Shown: positions 17,247 through 24,145 of the stretch, piece after piece
How the letters are laid out: every line of letters begins with the position of its first letter
Numbering within the stretch: position 1 is the first letter of the stretch
Assembly: GCA_017645785.1 (NCBI GenBank)
Contig: JAGCNW010000019.1
Location: 62,001 to 126,000 of the forward strand
Length of the DNA: 64,000 nt
Source of the DNA: Treponema sp.
GTDB lineage: Bacteria > Spirochaetota > Spirochaetia > Treponematales > Treponemataceae
Reading direction: 5' to 3'
The notes under the pieces: model-generated
Database searches by the model: none
Told to the model about the DNA's origin: nothing
What the model saw: only the letters and a program-made list of their open reading frames with translations
Position numbers and translations under genes: made by a program

Positions 17247-17396
17247 AAAGCGGCGCGAAGGCGCGGGCGGCATTGCGAAAACATTCTGTTTGCGCCTGCC
17301 GCATGAGCGGCAGCTTAAATAGTTTCAAGGCGCAAACAGCATGTAGCGACGATATCTAGCGGTTTCGCGATGCCGAACGCAACTGGGAGCCGCTTT
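17247..17396 (+). repeat. Structured covarying element, copy 2
   Basis: P1 AAAGCGGC (17247-17254) with GCCGCTTT (17389-17396). P3 GGCATTGCGAAA (17269-17280) with TTTCGCGATGCC (17363-17374), 12 pairs with one G-T. P4 CTGTTTGCGCC (17286-17296) with GGCGCAAACAG (17329-17339), 11 perfect pairs. P5 TGCCGC-ATGA-GCGGCA (17297-17312). Unpaired conserved parts match copy 1: GCGAAGGCG, AAATAGTTTCAA, AGCGACGATATCTAGCGG, AACTGGGAG. It sits between convergent mrp and dus genes. Confidence 0.8.
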
Positions 17397-17424
17397 GTTT
17401 TTATTTTTTTATCAATGCGCTTGA

Positions 17425-18483
17425 TTATTGTAAAGCTTTAAAACAATCGTCGGGCTGCTCGTTAAAGTAGGCGCGGAAAGTGTCTTGCGCTTCTTGGGGA
17501 GTGGCCGCGTTGAGCATCTTCATTTTAATGTAATGGCCAAAGGTAAAGTTGTCGCAGTAGTAGGAAAAGAAGCGCTGCATGCGGCTCTTAAAAAATTCCG
17601 GCGGCTGAAACTCTTGCAAAAGCGCGATGTAGTCCAAGCCGGTTTGCATTAGGTCGATGTTTGTGTCATTGCCGCGCTCGACGCGGCAATCTTTTTGCGA
17701 GCCGGAATTTTTGTCTTGAAAAGATTGTCGGGTCAGGCCCGACAATGACAAGGCGCCGCGCAGTTGGGCGAAAATCCAAGGCTTTTGAACGGAGGCCCTG
17801 CTTATCATCAATCCCGCGCAATCAGGGCAATCCGTTAGCGCGGCGCCGGCGCTTGGCGCGTCCTTTACGTTTCCATTGTAAATCACATCCACTCCGCGCC
17901 CCTTTAGGCGCTCGGCCAATCGCTGGGCGTAATAGCGGCGCGGCGGCCGGCTAAGCTTTTCCCTTTGCGTGCGCGGATGCAGGACAAGGCGTTGGACGCC
18001 AGAGTCGCAGAGGCCTTGGCAAAAATCGTAAAAGCCTTCTTCGTTAAACTTTTCGGCTCCGAGGCGGAGCTTTACGCTAAGCCTAAAAGCGGGCGCGGCT
18101 TTTTCCATCGCGCGTTTCACTCCGCGAACCATAGCGAAAGTTTCTTCTTGCGGCTTTAGCATCCAGGCGATGCCCGCGCCCGAATGAACGATTTCCGGCG
18201 CCGAGCAGCCCATGTTGATGTCGATTCCAATTCCGCCGAGCGGGGCAAGGACATTGACCGCGGCCGCCATAGAATCGGCTTCCTTGCTTGTGAGCTGCCA
18301 AACTATTTTTTGCGGGACCGGCCCGTTCATCAAATAGTATTTTTCAAAGGGCCCTTTTTGCATCAGCGTGGGAGCGTTTATCATTTCCGTGTAGTATTCG
18401 TCCGGGCCGCCAAATTTTTCTACAAGGCGGCGGAAGGCCTCGTGGCTAAGCGTCGCCATCGGCCCTGCAATCAGTTGCGTCAT
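17425..18483 (-). CDS. tRNA-dihydrouridine synthase carrying an in-frame repeat
   Basis: Dus enzymes reduce uridines in tRNA with FMN. The 352-residue protein shows INMGCSAPEIVHSGAGIAWM (catalytic Cys near residue 94), SVKLRLGAEKFNE, LVLHPRTQ and YNGNVKD, then GLMISRASVQKPWIF; it is closest to DusB-like members. Residues about 245-273 (LTRQSFQDKNSGSQKDC..) are encoded by a family A repeat pair at 17665-17749 inserted without a frameshift or stop; without it the length would be about 324, normal for the family. The insert falls between the barrel and the helical C-terminal domain, so activity may be kept. Confidence 0.9.
   Translation of the reverse strand: MTQLIAGPMATLSHEAFRRLVEKFGGPDEYYTEMINAPTLMQKGPFEKYYLMNGPVPQKIVWQLTSKEADSMAAAVNVLAPLGGIGIDINMGCSAPEIVHSGAGIAWMLKPQEETFAMVRGVKRAMEKAAPAFRLSVKLRLGAEKFNEEGFYDFCQGLCDSGVQRLVLHPRTQREKLSRPPRRYYAQRLAERLKGRGVDVIYNGNVKDAPSAGAALTDCPDCAGLMISRASVQKPWIFAQLRGALSLSGLTRQSFQDKNSGSQKDCRVERGNDTNIDLMQTGLDYIALLQEFQPPEFFKSRMQRFFSYYCDNFTFGHYIKMKMLNAATPQEAQDTFRAYFNEQPDDCFKALQ
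17665..17749. repeat. Family A repeat pair inside the dus reading frame
   Basis: Units GTCATTGCCGCG..CGCGGCAATCTTT (17665-17694) and AAAGATTGTCGGG..CCCGACAATGAC (17720-17749) face each other inside the coding sequence and are translated through. Confidence 0.85.
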
Positions 18484-18495
18484 ATTAATATTGTA
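18481..18495 (-). promoter_or_regulatory. Leaderless-type -10 box of the dus gene
   Basis: On the minus strand TACAAT (18490-18495) is followed by six bases and the ATG at 18483. A -35 match is poor. No ribosome site is present. Confidence 0.45.
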
Positions 18496-18511
18496 GCGTA
18501 AATTGATTTTT

Positions 18512-18531
18512 TATGCTATTATTATTGTATG
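18512..18531 (+). promoter_or_regulatory. Leaderless-type extended -10 box of the CYTH gene
   Basis: TGC-TATTAT (extended -10; hexamer 18517-18522), six bases, then ATG at 18529. Start codons of this divergent pair are only 45 bases apart. Confidence 0.45.
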
Positions 18532-19134
18532 GAGATTGAACTTAAGGCCCACGCGCGGGACCGCGAGGCTGTGCTGCAAAAGTTGCGCGCCTTTGCCGTT
18601 TTTGACAAAAGCGTTTCTAAGGACGACCGTTACTTTAAGATGGAAAAAAGCGGCGCCCCGAGCGGCCATATAACCGCGCGCATTCGCCAAGAAAAAACCG
18701 CGGACCAAAACGGCCGCGCGCTTGAAGAAAAAACTTTTTTGACTTACAAAAAAAAGGAAAAGCGGCTTGCGAGCGGGGGCGCCGCGATTGAGGTGAACCA
18801 AGAATTTGAGGCCTCCTTGGACAACGCCGAATGTTTGGAAGCCCTTTTTGCGGACATTGGCTTTGTTCCGCATTTTACAAAGCATAAAGACGCAATCGGC
18901 TTTTACGCCGACACCCCTTGCGGAAAAGCGCATTTGGAATTGTGTTCCGTTCCTCCCTTGGGAGATTTTTTGGAAATCGAATTTGTGACTGAGGGGGAAG
19001 CTGACGAAAGCCAAATCGCCGCGATGAGAGCGGAGCTTGAGTCGCTTGTGGTCAAGTGCGGCCTTGCCCTTGATGATATCGAAGAAAAGTATTATTCTGA
19101 ATTATTGGCGGAAGCCGGAATCATAAAGATTTAA
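18529..19134 (+). CDS. CYTH domain protein
   Basis: A 201-residue member of the CyaB/thiamine triphosphatase superfamily, which hydrolyse or cyclise triphosphates in a tunnel lined with charged residues. It begins MEIELKAH, the ExExK-type signature, and has further conserved pairs: ITARIRQEK, LTYKKKE, EVNQEFEA, GFVPHFTKHKDAIGFY, HLELCSVPPLGDFLEIEF. Substrate cannot be deduced; class IV adenylate cyclase, thiamine triphosphatase and tripolyphosphatase all share the fold. It is followed nine bases later by the DUF975-like gene. Confidence 0.85.
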   Translation: MEIELKAHARDREAVLQKLRAFAVFDKSVSKDDRYFKMEKSGAPSGHITARIRQEKTADQNGRALEEKTFLTYKKKEKRLASGGAAIEVNQEFEASLDNAECLEALFADIGFVPHFTKHKDAIGFYADTPCGKAHLELCSVPPLGDFLEIEFVTEGEADESQIAAMRAELESLVVKCGLALDDIEEKYYSELLAEAGIIKI

Positions 19135-19143
19135 GGAGAAAAA

Positions 19144-19848
19144 ATGTTTAATCGAGTAGCGTACAAAAAGGCCGCAAAGGCCCAGCTTAAGGGCAGGTGG
19201 AAGATTCCAGTTTTGTCCACTTTGTTGCTTTCGGCAATAGTCATGGTTTTTGTCAGCGCCATGTGCATGATATTTCCAGACCAAATAAATGTAAATCTTA
19301 CCGCTGGCGCCGGTTCCTTTAATTATGGCGTTCACAGCGATTCCGCTCCGACAATCTTCACTCTTTTTATTTGCGCCGTAGCGGTTGTTTTTATTTTCGC
19401 GCAAAAACTTTTGTTCGAAACAATGTCAAAAAATCCGGAGACTGTTTTCTTTGGCGACTTTTTGGAAGGCCTGGGCCAGTGGTTTAGGGCGGTCCGCGGC
19501 TTTCTTTGGTTCGCGCTTTGGGTATGGCTTTGGTCGCTTTTGTTCATCATACCTGGAATCGTCAAGAGATATTCTTATTCGATGATGTTCTATATCATGG
19601 CTGAGCATCCCAATGTAGGCGTTTGCAAGGCGATGAAAATCAGCAAGGAATTGACTCGCGGCTACAAGGGCGACTTGTTCTTCACCGACTTGACTTTTAT
19701 TCCCCTTTACCTTTTGTGCTGCTTGTCTATGGGAATCGGCTTTTTGTGGCTGCTTCCGTATTATCAAGCCACATACACAAACATTTATCACGCTCTCAAA
19801 GAGCTTGCGATAAATTCAAAAAGAATAAAAATAGAAGATTTTGAATAA
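19144..19848 (+). CDS. DUF975-like integral membrane protein
   Basis: A 234-residue protein with an amphipathic start (NRVAYKKAAKAQLKGRWKIP) and five or so hydrophobic segments, including VLSTLLLSAIVMVFVSAMC, IFTLFICAVAVVFIFA, WFALWVWLWSLLFIIPGIVKRYSYSMMFY and LYLLCCLSMGIGFLWLLPYYQ. The PGIVKRYSYSMMFYIMAEHP segment and the SKELTRGYKGDLFF motif are typical of the DUF975 family. Function of that family is unknown. A TAAGGAGAAAAA ribosome site precedes the ATG; sppA follows closely, so the three genes from 18529 probably form one transcript. Confidence 0.8.
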   Translation: MFNRVAYKKAAKAQLKGRWKIPVLSTLLLSAIVMVFVSAMCMIFPDQINVNLTAGAGSFNYGVHSDSAPTIFTLFICAVAVVFIFAQKLLFETMSKNPETVFFGDFLEGLGQWFRAVRGFLWFALWVWLWSLLFIIPGIVKRYSYSMMFYIMAEHPNVGVCKAMKISKELTRGYKGDLFFTDLTFIPLYLLCCLSMGIGFLWLLPYYQATYTNIYHALKELAINSKRIKIEDFE

Positions 19849-19863
19849 ATTTTGGAGCTTGTT

Positions 19864-20901
19864 ATGAACGAAGTGAAAAACAAAAAGAAGGGCGGCGGAG
19901 TCTTGTTTTTGATCATAATTATTGTGATCGCGCTTTTGACTTTGGCTTTTGGAATTTTAAAAGGTTTTGGAGTGATTAAGTTTGCCCCGCATTCCCAGTC
20001 AAGAAAGGAACGAAATAATCCTATGAACGTGAATCTTGGAAACTTTAAGTTTGGCAAATTCGCGTCAAGGGGAAAGTATGTCGCCCGCCTTTACATCACG
20101 GGCGTAATCCAAGAGGCCAACGAAACCTACAATCAAGAATGGCTTTTGGACACAATCGACTATTTGGAGCATGACGAAAGCAATGTAGGCATTTTGCTCG
20201 TGATCGATTCGCCCGGCGGAACGGTATACGAAGCCGACGAAGCTTACTTGGCTTTAAGAAAATACAAGAACGCCGGAAAAGAAGTTTGGGCCTACTTTAA
20301 GAGCATGGCGGCTTCGGGCGCTTATTACATCGCTTGCGCGGCCGATTCGGTTTACGCCAACCGCAACACTATGACTGGTTCTATCGGCGTTATCATCGGA
20401 CCTTCAATCGACGCGACAGGCTTGTTGGAAAAGATTGGAGTCAAGGCAACAAGCTTTGCTTCCGGCAGGAACAAGGGCATGCTCAATTACGACAGTCCTC
20501 TTACCGACGAGCAAAGAAAAATCATGCAGGGCTTGGTTGACGAAACTTACGAGCAGTTTGTTTCTATCGTGGCCGCCGGACGAAAAAAGTCTGTGTCCGA
20601 AATCCGCGACTTGGCGGACGGCCGCATTTATTCGGCCAAGCAGGCAAAGGAAAACGGCTTGATTGATTCCATCGGTTCCCTCGAAAACGCCGAAGACAGA
20701 ATGAAGGAGCGCCTTGCGATTTCATTGGGCTTGTCCAGCGACGATGCCGACGCGGTTGACTTCCGCGACTACGAATACATTTACCAGGCGCCCTTTATGC
20801 GCCGCGTGTTTGAGTCCACAACAGGCGTGTCGCTCAAGCGCGTCGTCGACGAGAACTTGGGACCCAGCATAAAGTATCCCGCTTATTTGTTCCAGTATTA
20901 A
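19864..20901 (+). CDS. sppA: Signal peptide peptidase SppA-type serine protease
   Basis: SppA cuts leftover signal peptides at the membrane. The 345-residue form is the short, single-domain type with one N-terminal membrane anchor (VLFLIIIIVIALLTLAFGIL). The catalytic Ser lies in SMAASGAYYIA and the general-base Lys probably in SGRNKGML; IDSPGG and TGSIGVI are also family marks. The start at 19864 is favoured over 19852 because GGAG at 19854-19857 is correctly spaced for it. Its last four bases overlap the stop of the opposing gene. Confidence 0.9.
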   Translation: MNEVKNKKKGGGVLFLIIIIVIALLTLAFGILKGFGVIKFAPHSQSRKERNNPMNVNLGNFKFGKFASRGKYVARLYITGVIQEANETYNQEWLLDTIDYLEHDESNVGILLVIDSPGGTVYEADEAYLALRKYKNAGKEVWAYFKSMAASGAYYIACAADSVYANRNTMTGSIGVIIGPSIDATGLLEKIGVKATSFASGRNKGMLNYDSPLTDEQRKIMQGLVDETYEQFVSIVAAGRKKSVSEIRDLADGRIYSAKQAKENGLIDSIGSLENAEDRMKERLAISLGLSSDDADAVDFRDYEYIYQAPFMRRVFESTTGVSLKRVVDENLGPSIKYPAYLFQY

Positions 20902-21281
20902 TTCATGCCGCCTTTTGAGACGATGGTTTTCATCATTTGGCTCAAAAGGTCAAGGTCTAAGTTTTCGGCCTCGTAGCTGACTTCGTCCTTTACGCGCTTC
21001 CAGTCGTCTTGGTCAAGCGCGTCCGTGTCTTCCTCTTGGTTGAGGAAGGCGTTTAGGGCGGACAGCTTTTCTAAGGCTGAGTCTTCCAATTCTGGGCCGC
21101 GCGCCCATTCGTTTTTCCACCAGTCAAATAGGGAAGAGGCCAAGTCTTTGGCTTGGGAATTTTGGCTTGTAAAAAGCCGTTCGATGTCGGCCAGGGCTCC
21201 GTTCAGGTTAAAATATGAGGCGGAACGGTTGGCTTTTTTTATTCGCTTTAAGTCCACCGAAAATTTTTCGCTTTTGTTCAT
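20898..21281 (-). CDS. Hypothetical helical protein
   Basis: A 127-residue acidic, mostly helical protein without signal peptide or membrane segment (SASYFNLNGALADIERLFTSQ, LFDWWKNEWARGPELEDSALEKL, LSQMMKTIVSKGG). I do not recognise a family. It is convergent with sppA, overlapping by four bases, and divergent from the PTS gene. On the minus strand a GATAAA box ends eight bases before the ATG, so it too may be leaderless. Length, clean frame and typical codon use argue it is real. Confidence 0.65.
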   Translation of the reverse strand: MNKSEKFSVDLKRIKKANRSASYFNLNGALADIERLFTSQNSQAKDLASSLFDWWKNEWARGPELEDSALEKLSALNAFLNQEEDTDALDQDDWKRVKDEVSYEAENLDLDLLSQMMKTIVSKGGMN

Positions 21282-21335
21282 TTTGACAATTTATCAGTTT
21301 TTTTGAAAAAAATCAATTTTTGACGGACTTTTCTC

Positions 21336-21374
21336 TTGACTTTTAGGGCAAGTGAATCTACAATAATGAATATG
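21336..21374 (+). promoter_or_regulatory. Leaderless promoter and start of the PTS IIA gene
   Basis: TTGACT (21336-21341), 17-base spacer, TACAAT (21359-21364), seven bases, ATG at 21372. An ATG at 21366 would lie upstream of the predicted transcript start, so 21372 is preferred. Confidence 0.65.
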
Positions 21375-21818
21375 GACTTAAGAACTGTACTTACACCCGA
21401 AACGGTGAACCTTCATTTGAAGGGAAAGACAAAAGACGACATTATCGACGAAATGCTTGACATCCTTGTAAAGGCGGGAAAAGTTACCGACAAGTCGGCC
21501 GCCCGCGATTGCGTCCTTGAAAGAGAGCGCAAGATGTCTACAGGAATGAAGCACGGAATCGCCATTCCCCACGGAAAGACTGACACTGTAAGCGACTTGG
21601 TCGCCTGCATCGGCATTTCTGACAATCCGGTTGACTTTGACTCCCTTGACCAGGATCCTTGCCGCATCTTTATTATGACGCTCTCTCCGGTTAACAAAAC
21701 TGGCCCGCACCTTCAGTTCTTGGCTGAAGTAAGCCTTTTGTTCAAGAGCGCCGGAAAGCGCCAGCAGATTCTTGAGACTCAAGACAAGGCCGAAGTTATC
21801 AAAATTTTGACAGAATAG
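21372..21818 (+). CDS. PTS fructose-type EIIA (PtsN-like) protein
   Basis: A 148-residue stand-alone EIIA domain of the mannitol/fructose/Ntr class. The phosphorylated His lies in MKHGIAIPHGKTD, and the C-terminal half has the usual LSPVNKTGPHLQFLAEVSLLFK. With no EIIB or EIIC partner nearby it is more likely a regulator of the PtsN kind than a sugar transporter component. It is monocistronic, from a promoter abutting the start codon and ending in a terminator-like hairpin at 21857. Confidence 0.9.
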   Translation: MDLRTVLTPETVNLHLKGKTKDDIIDEMLDILVKAGKVTDKSAARDCVLERERKMSTGMKHGIAIPHGKTDTVSDLVACIGISDNPVDFDSLDQDPCRIFIMTLSPVNKTGPHLQFLAEVSLLFKSAGKRQQILETQDKAEVIKILTE

Positions 21819-21856
21819 AAGGAGCGGCTTTGCCGTTCTTTAAACTCTTGAATGCG

Positions 21857-21890
21857 CCTCTGTGAAAGTCCTTTTTGCAGAGGTTTATTT
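21857..21890 (+). terminator. Terminator-like hairpin after the PTS gene
   Basis: CCTCTG (21857-21862) pairs with CAGAGG (21878-21883), followed by TTTATTTTG. It precedes the AGGTGG ribosome site of the next gene. Confidence 0.5.
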
Positions 21891-21911
21891 TGTTTAAATG
21901 GAGGTGGGCGA

Positions 21912-22253
21912 ATGCAAAAGATTCAAGTCGCCTACAAGGACATAGTTTTGCCGGGCGGCGGCCCAAACGAGGAATTTTTGGCCTCCCTTAGAAATCAATT
22001 GAAGGATTTGGAAGCCCAGGGCCAAGAAGTCATGCTTGTTCCGGAGCTTTCCGCCCAGGATTGCAAGGACGTTGACGCCGCCCTGGAAGCCACCGCGGCC
22101 TACAAGCACTGCGCCCGCCGCGTAAAGGATTGCCAAAGCGTAAAGGGCTTTGAGATTCCCGCCGTTTTCGCTTCGATGGAGCGAGGCGGCGAGCTGGCCG
22201 ACAACTTCAAGGCGGAATTGTTGGAAAAACATCCGCATTATGTGTTTGAGTAG
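21912..22253 (+). CDS. Hypothetical protein ending in a repeat-supplied stop
   Basis: A 113-residue soluble protein (MQKIQVAYKDIVLPGGGPNE..), of unknown function and without a motif I recognise. GGAGGTGG about six bases before the ATG supports the start and its being a real gene. The stop TAG at 22251-22253 overlaps the first bases of a family A repeat (TAGATTGCC..), so the repeat insertion may have set the present C-terminus, which ends KHPHYVFE. Confidence 0.7.
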   Translation: MQKIQVAYKDIVLPGGGPNEEFLASLRNQLKDLEAQGQEVMLVPELSAQDCKDVDAALEATAAYKHCARRVKDCQSVKGFEIPAVFASMERGGELADNFKAELLEKHPHYVFE

Positions 22254-22322
22254 ATTGCCGCGTCAAGCGCGGCAATGACAGAGGGCGGCTTTGTCATGTT
22301 CGGGCTTGACCCGAACATCTTT
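22252..22322. repeat. Family A hairpin repeat, inverted pair
   Basis: Units at 22252-22279 (AGATTGCCGCG..CGCGGCAATGAC) and 22293-22322 (GTCATGTTCGGG..CCCGAACATCTTT). The first provides the stop codon region of the upstream gene. The remaining 150 bases to the next gene contain its promoter and AT-rich sequence only. Confidence 0.85.
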
Positions 22323-22434
22323 CGGTGGAGTGATTGGAGATTTTGCGGTGATTTCAAGATACTGCGTAAAAATCAACAAACTGGCAAAAAAGGCGAAAAT
22401 TTGCGAAAATTCTTTAAATTTTTCCAAAATTCAC

Positions 22435-22474
22435 TTGCATAAAAGTAAAAAATGCGCTTTTATGTTGCGACATG
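22435..22474 (+). promoter_or_regulatory. Possible leaderless promoter of the transglycosylase gene
   Basis: TTGCAT (22435-22440), 17-base spacer, TTTTAT (22458-22463), eight bases, ATG at 22472. The -10 match is weak. Confidence 0.4.
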
Positions 22475-23290
22475 ACAAAGAACTATAAAGAGCATTCGGA
22501 ATTTTATCACACGGCCTTTTTTGCCGTGGTCCTCTCAATCTTGTTCGCGGCCGCCGGCGTCGCCGCCCTTCTTTTTGTTCCCAAATCTTCAGAGCCGGTT
22601 TTTGCCAACGCAGTGTCTGTAATCGAAGAGCCCCTCTTGCCGGAGGAGCAAGTTTACATTGAGGAAATCAGGGCCGGAATCCAAAACGTTTCTTGGCTTG
22701 AAAGCAAGGCTTCTTTTAGCGCGATTTATTTTGACGACGATGAAAAGGCCCAGTCCGTCGACAAGGGCTTGCAGTTTTACCGCAATCCGTCTACCCGCGC
22801 GGCTGTCGAATGGTTCTACCTCCGCGTGACAGGAAGCCGCGACGTTACGATGGCCGTTCTTGACGCCGCCAACCGCGAGGACATTCCGCTCAGCCTGGCC
22901 TTTGCCCTTTGCTACACAGAAAGCCGCTATAACCGCTACGCCTACAACCTCAACGCGAACGGCTCGATTGACCGCGGCCTTTTTCAGCTTAACGACCGCA
23001 GCTTTCCCCATTTGGGAGAGAACGACTTTTACGCCGCCGAGACAAGCGCCCGCGTGGGCATGAAGCACTTGCGCTTTTGCATGAACGTTGCCGGCAACGA
23101 CCTTACGGCCGTCGCCATGTACAACGCCGGCGTTACCCGCGTTCGCAACGACCAGACCCCGGCCAGCACTTTGCGCTATGTAAGCCGCATCGCCAGCTAC
23201 CGCGCCAATTTGCAGACTGCCTTTGCCGAAGAGGTTTTGAGCCACTACAGGCCGGGCAGCGAGCAAATCGTTCCTGCCTTTGCAAGGTAG
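22472..23290 (+). CDS. Membrane-anchored lytic transglycosylase
   Basis: A 272-residue enzyme expected to cleave peptidoglycan glycan strands in the periplasm. One N-terminal membrane segment (AFFAVVLSILFAAAGVAALLFV) is followed by a spacer and an SLT domain from about residue 130: catalytic Glu in ALCYTESRYNRYAYN, then GLFQLND and AVAMYNAGVTRV. The overall shape fits family 1 transglycosylases. It is monocistronic and followed by the rex control region. Confidence 0.88.
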   Translation: MTKNYKEHSEFYHTAFFAVVLSILFAAAGVAALLFVPKSSEPVFANAVSVIEEPLLPEEQVYIEEIRAGIQNVSWLESKASFSAIYFDDDEKAQSVDKGLQFYRNPSTRAAVEWFYLRVTGSRDVTMAVLDAANREDIPLSLAFALCYTESRYNRYAYNLNANGSIDRGLFQLNDRSFPHLGENDFYAAETSARVGMKHLRFCMNVAGNDLTAVAMYNAGVTRVRNDQTPASTLRYVSRIASYRANLQTAFAEEVLSHYRPGSEQIVPAFAR

Positions 23291-23309
23291 GCAATTAATT
23301 AGTGATTAC

Positions 23310-23327
23310 TTGTGATTTATTTCACAA
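23310..23327. promoter_or_regulatory. Rex operator, perfect palindrome
   Basis: TTGTGA-TTTATT-TCACAA, an exact match to the known Rex consensus half-sites, 147 bases upstream of the rex start region. Confidence 0.8.
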
Positions 23328-23394
23328 TAAAATCAATTTTTTCAAATTTCCTCCCTCTTTATGTAAAAAAGTATAAGTAAAAAAAGCCTTTTTC

Positions 23395-23423
23395 TTGACA
23401 AAAAATCACATTGCCTTTAGAAT
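23395..23423 (+). promoter_or_regulatory. Promoter of rex
   Basis: TTGACA (23395-23400), 17-base spacer containing an AATCACA half-site, TAGAAT (23418-23423). Confidence 0.7.
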
Positions 23424-23436
23424 TAAAGGCGTGATT

Positions 23437-23454
23437 ATGTGAAAAAAATCACAA
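23437..23454. promoter_or_regulatory. Second Rex operator, just downstream of +1
   Basis: ATGTGA-AAAAAA-TCACAA, one mismatch to the Rex consensus. Its place over the start of transcription fits repression by road-block. Confidence 0.75.
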
Positions 23455-23473
23455 AATCGAGGTGGTTGAAAGT

Positions 23474-24088
23474 ATGGACAAAATTCCTGAAGCGTCAAGA
23501 AGAAGGCTTGCCTTGCTTTCGGCCCTTTTGGCTTCGTACAAAGGGGAAAAAATCACTTCGATCCAAATTCAAAAGATGACCGGAATAGACCGCGCCCTGA
23601 TACGCAAGGACATTTCGCTTGCGGGCTTTAAGGGCGGCGTTTCCAACGGCTACAAGGCGCAAGACTTGCAAGAGGCGGTTAGGGCGGCTCTAAAGCTTCC
23701 GCTTCCAGGCCAAAAGCGCTTTTGCTGCATTGCGGGCCTTGGAAAGCTAGGCGCGGCCTTGATGCAAAGCGGAATCTTTGACGAGTCGCCATTTAAAATT
23801 GTGGCGGGCTTTGACAGCCGCGTAAACAGAACGGAAGTTTTGAGCGCGGACTTTCCCCTTTACCCCGCGGCAAAGATGGAGACTGTGATTCCAGAGTCAA
23901 AGATCGAGTTCGCGATTTTGGCGGTGGAAGACGACCAAGCCCGCTTGATGGCCGAGCGCTTGGCGACCAGCGGCGTAAAGGGAATCGTAAACTTTACGGG
24001 TGAGATTTTGGAAGTTCCGGCCGGAGTGGTGGTGGAGAACGTTTCGCCGCTTTTGGCCTTGAACAATATCTGCGCGAAACTGAATTAG
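23474..24088 (+). CDS. rex: Redox-sensing transcriptional repressor Rex
   Basis: Rex senses the NADH/NAD+ ratio and represses fermentation and respiration genes when NADH is low. The 204-residue protein has an N-terminal winged helix (SRRRLALLSALLASYKGEKITSIQIQKMTGIDRALIRKDIS region), a Rossmann domain with GLGKLGAALM near residue 87, and the C-terminal swapped helix (NVSPLLALNNICAKLN). The ATG at 23474 is chosen for the GAGGTGG site at 23459; an upstream GTG at 23462 is inside that site. Two Rex boxes upstream indicate autoregulation. serC follows 57 bases later. Confidence 0.95.
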   Translation: MDKIPEASRRRLALLSALLASYKGEKITSIQIQKMTGIDRALIRKDISLAGFKGGVSNGYKAQDLQEAVRAALKLPLPGQKRFCCIAGLGKLGAALMQSGIFDESPFKIVAGFDSRVNRTEVLSADFPLYPAAKMETVIPESKIEFAILAVEDDQARLMAERLATSGVKGIVNFTGEILEVPAGVVVENVSPLLALNNICAKLN

Positions 24089-24092
24089 CGAA

Positions 24093-24122
24093 AAAGATTG
24101 CCGCGTCGCGCGCGGCAATGAC
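24093..24122. repeat. Family A hairpin repeat, single unit
   Basis: AAAGATTGCCGCG..CGCGGCAATGAC, four bases after the rex stop. Confidence 0.8.
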
Positions 24123-24145
24123 ATATAGAATTACAGGAGAAAATT

